Shown: one piece after another, positions 62,710-64,000 of the stretch
Layout: every line of letters starts with the position of its first letter
How positions within the stretch are numbered: position 1 is the stretch's first letter
From: Pseudomonas bijieensis
GTDB lineage: Bacteria > Pseudomonadota > Gammaproteobacteria > Pseudomonadales > Pseudomonadaceae
Length of the DNA: 64,000 nucleotides
Assembly (NCBI RefSeq): GCF_013347965.1
Contig: NZ_CP048810.1
Location: forward strand, 5,331,501-5,395,500
Direction: 5' to 3'
Position numbers and translations under genes: made by a program
The notes under the pieces: generated by a model
Told to the model about the DNA's origin: nothing
The model's database searches: none
What the model saw: the letters and a program-made list of their open reading frames with translations, nothing else

Positions 62710-63102
62710 ATGTCGGCGACTCAAAATTACGGCACTGGCCGTCGCAAGACTGCAACCGCACGCGTTTTCCTGCGTCCGGGCACTGGTAACATCTCCATCA
62801 ACAACCGCTCCCTGGATAACTTCTTCGGCCGCGAAACTGCCCGCATGGTAGTTCGTCAGCCGCTGGAACTGACCGAGACCGTCGAAAAATTCGACATCTA
62901 CGTCACCGTTATCGGTGGTGGTGTAAGTGGTCAAGCTGGCGCAATCCGCCACGGCATCACTCGCGCCCTGATGGACTACGACGAGACTCTGCGTAGTGCT
63001 CTGCGCAAAGCCGGCTTCGTAACTCGCGATGCTCGCGAAGTTGAACGTAAGAAAGTCGGTCTGCGTAAAGCGCGTAAGCGTCCGCAGTACTCGAAGCGTT
63101 AA
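62710..63102 (+). CDS. rpsI: 30S ribosomal protein S9
   Basis: 130 residues, complete. Start [18 protein letters not shown], and the basic tail ending [11 protein letters not shown] that reaches the P-site tRNA. Follows rplM. Confidence 0.98.
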   Translation: MSATQNYGTGRRKTATARVFLRPGTGNISINNRSLDNFFGRETARMVVRQPLELTETVEKFDIYVTVIGGGVSGQAGAIRHGITRALMDYDETLRSALRKAGFVTRDAREVERKKVGLRKARKRPQYSKR

Positions 63103-63124
63103 TTCCGCTTCCGCTTTCAAAAGG

Positions 63125-63157
63125 CGCCCAGTTCCTCACGGAGCTGGGCGTTTTTTT
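63125..63157 (+). terminator. rplM-rpsI terminator
   Basis: CGCCCAG / CTGGGCG stem with TCC/GGA continuation and seven T. Confidence 0.9.
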
Positions 63158-63358
63158 ATGGGCAAAAGAATTGCTCTGTGACAACTTGCCACATTCGTAG
63201 AGCCCCTATACTACAAGGCTTGGCGGTTTGGCCGCTTGGTAATTACCTTGTCAGAATTGGGGCTTTTCATTACCATTCGGCAAAATTTTTATAAGTTCAG
63301 ATTTTTACTTAGTAGACGCCTGATCTAACAGGCCACAAAGCTGATGGGAGAGGACTGA
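63158..63358 (+). promoter_or_regulatory. petA upstream region
   Basis: About 200 bp, AT-rich toward the gene (63265-63310). A promoter must lie here, but I cannot pick -35/-10 boxes with confidence. No gene seen. Confidence 0.4.
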
Positions 63359-63952
63359 ATGAGCAATGACGGCGTGAATGCAGGCCGGCGTCGCTTCCTG
63401 GTAGCAGCCACATCCGTGGTGGGTGCTGCAGGAGCGGTGGGGGCTGCGGTCCCGTTCGTGGGGTCATGGTTTCCCAGTGCCAAGGCGAAAGCTGCAGGTG
63501 CACCGGTGAAAGTGAATGTCAGCAAGATCGAGCCAGGCCAGCAGATGATTGCTGAGTGGCGCGGCCAGCCGGTGTTCATCGTCCGCCGTACAGAGGAAAT
63601 CCTGGGGAATCTGAAAAAGATCGAGGGGCAGTTGTCCGACCCCACCTCCAAGAACTCGACGCAACCGACCTATGTCGATCCGGAGACACGTTCGATCAAG
63701 CCAGAAGTCCTGCTTCTGATCGGGATCTGCACGCACCTGGGTTGCTCGCCAACGTTCCGTCCTGAAGTGGCGCCTGCCGACTTGGGCAAGGACTGGGTTG
63801 GTGGTTATTTCTGCCCTTGCCACGGCTCCCACTACGACCTGGCCGGTCGCGTCTACAAGTCGCAGCCTGCACCTCTGAACCTGCCAGTTCCCCCGCATTC
63901 CTATGAGTCGGATGACATCATTGTCATCGGCGTCGACACGGAGAAAGCGTGA
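63359..63952 (+). CDS. petA: Ubiquinol-cytochrome c reductase iron-sulphur subunit (Rieske)
   Basis: 197 residues. Twin-arginine-type N terminus GRRRFLVAATS with a single anchor helix (about 13-35). The Rieske 2Fe-2S ligands are CTHLGC (about 121-126) and CPCHGSH (about 144-150). Part of the cytochrome bc1 complex, passing electrons from quinol to cytochrome c1. Its TGA overlaps the petB ATG by one base. Confidence 0.97.
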   Translation: MSNDGVNAGRRRFLVAATSVVGAAGAVGAAVPFVGSWFPSAKAKAAGAPVKVNVSKIEPGQQMIAEWRGQPVFIVRRTEEILGNLKKIEGQLSDPTSKNSTQPTYVDPETRSIKPEVLLLIGICTHLGCSPTFRPEVAPADLGKDWVGGYFCPCHGSHYDLAGRVYKSQPAPLNLPVPPHSYESDDIIVIGVDTEKA

Positions 63953-64000
63953 TGAGCAAATTCATGGATTGGGTTGATGCGCGCTTTCCCGCGACCAAAA
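63952..64000 (+). CDS. petB: Cytochrome b subunit of bc1 complex, start only
   Basis: Begins at the ATG overlapping the petA stop and reads MSKFMDWVDARFPATK before the window ends, the usual N terminus of Pseudomonas cytochrome b. Partial. Confidence 0.9.
   Translation, partial: MSKFMDWVDARFPATK

Overview
The window is a 64 kb piece of a Pseudomonas chromosome, most likely the P. fluorescens species complex. The evidence is high GC with strong third-position bias, many REP palindromes of the type GTGGGAGCGAGCCTGCTCGCGA between genes, and Pseudomonas-type gene sets (HmgR/HmgA/FAH/MaiA, CyoABCDE, DUF3509, NorR/Hmp, rplM-rpsI-petA). No rRNA, tRNA or CRISPR array was seen.

Layout. 0-2.2 kb: a light-sensing group made of a MerR/LitR-type regulator, a PilZ-like protein and a short LOV photoreceptor. 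2.3-6.5 kb: flavodoxin, class II aldolase, alpha/beta hydrolase, SDR, and an AmpDh3-like muramoyl-amidase. 6.5-7.8 kb: an AT-richer scar holding a colicin/pyocin DNase immunity gene and the last residues of its DNase. 7.8-13.7 kb: DUF1302 and DUF1329 proteins with a MalT-type LuxR regulator. 14.5-18.8 kb: homogentisate catabolism. 19-21 kb: SirB1-like protein and a leucine-dehydrogenase-like protein lacking the expected catalytic Lys. 21.1-28.3 kb: a five-gene catabolic operon (SHMT paralogue, threonine-synthase-like enzyme, RidA, FAD amine oxidase, BenE transporter) divergent from a MocR regulator. 28.3-36.4 kb: yebG with a LexA box, psiE, DUF3509, hpf, AraC/EamA pair, 2-hydroxyacid dehydrogenase, YkgJ, CheV. 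36.5-39.6 kb: norR (frameshifted) divergent from hmp. 39.67-40.83 kb: an IS110-family element inserted inside a REP. 41-47.2 kb: dsbB and the cytochrome bo3 operon. 47.3-48 kb: a HigBA-like toxin-antitoxin pair. 48.2-62 kb: mixed housekeeping and accessory genes (DUF72, diguanylate cyclase, LysR/aminotransferase, OmpA-like lipoprotein, ZapG, TrpS, ZapE, GlxA-type regulator, acyl-CoA dehydrogenase, aldo/keto reductase). 62-64 kb: rplM-rpsI, then petA and the start of petB.

Two results stand out. First, the non-coding end of the IS110 element folds into a bridge-RNA-like structure. Its first stem-loop carries two 7-nt guides that match the two halves of the REP it interrupts, in the order and polarity expected, around a CT core. 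The transposase itself is broken, but the RNA looks intact. Second, four genes (norR, an OmpA-like lipoprotein, zapG, a GlxA-type regulator) each carry exactly one extra base in or near a short homopolymer, and each recovers a normal C-terminus when one base is removed. That pattern suggests assembly overcalls at least as strongly as true gene decay.
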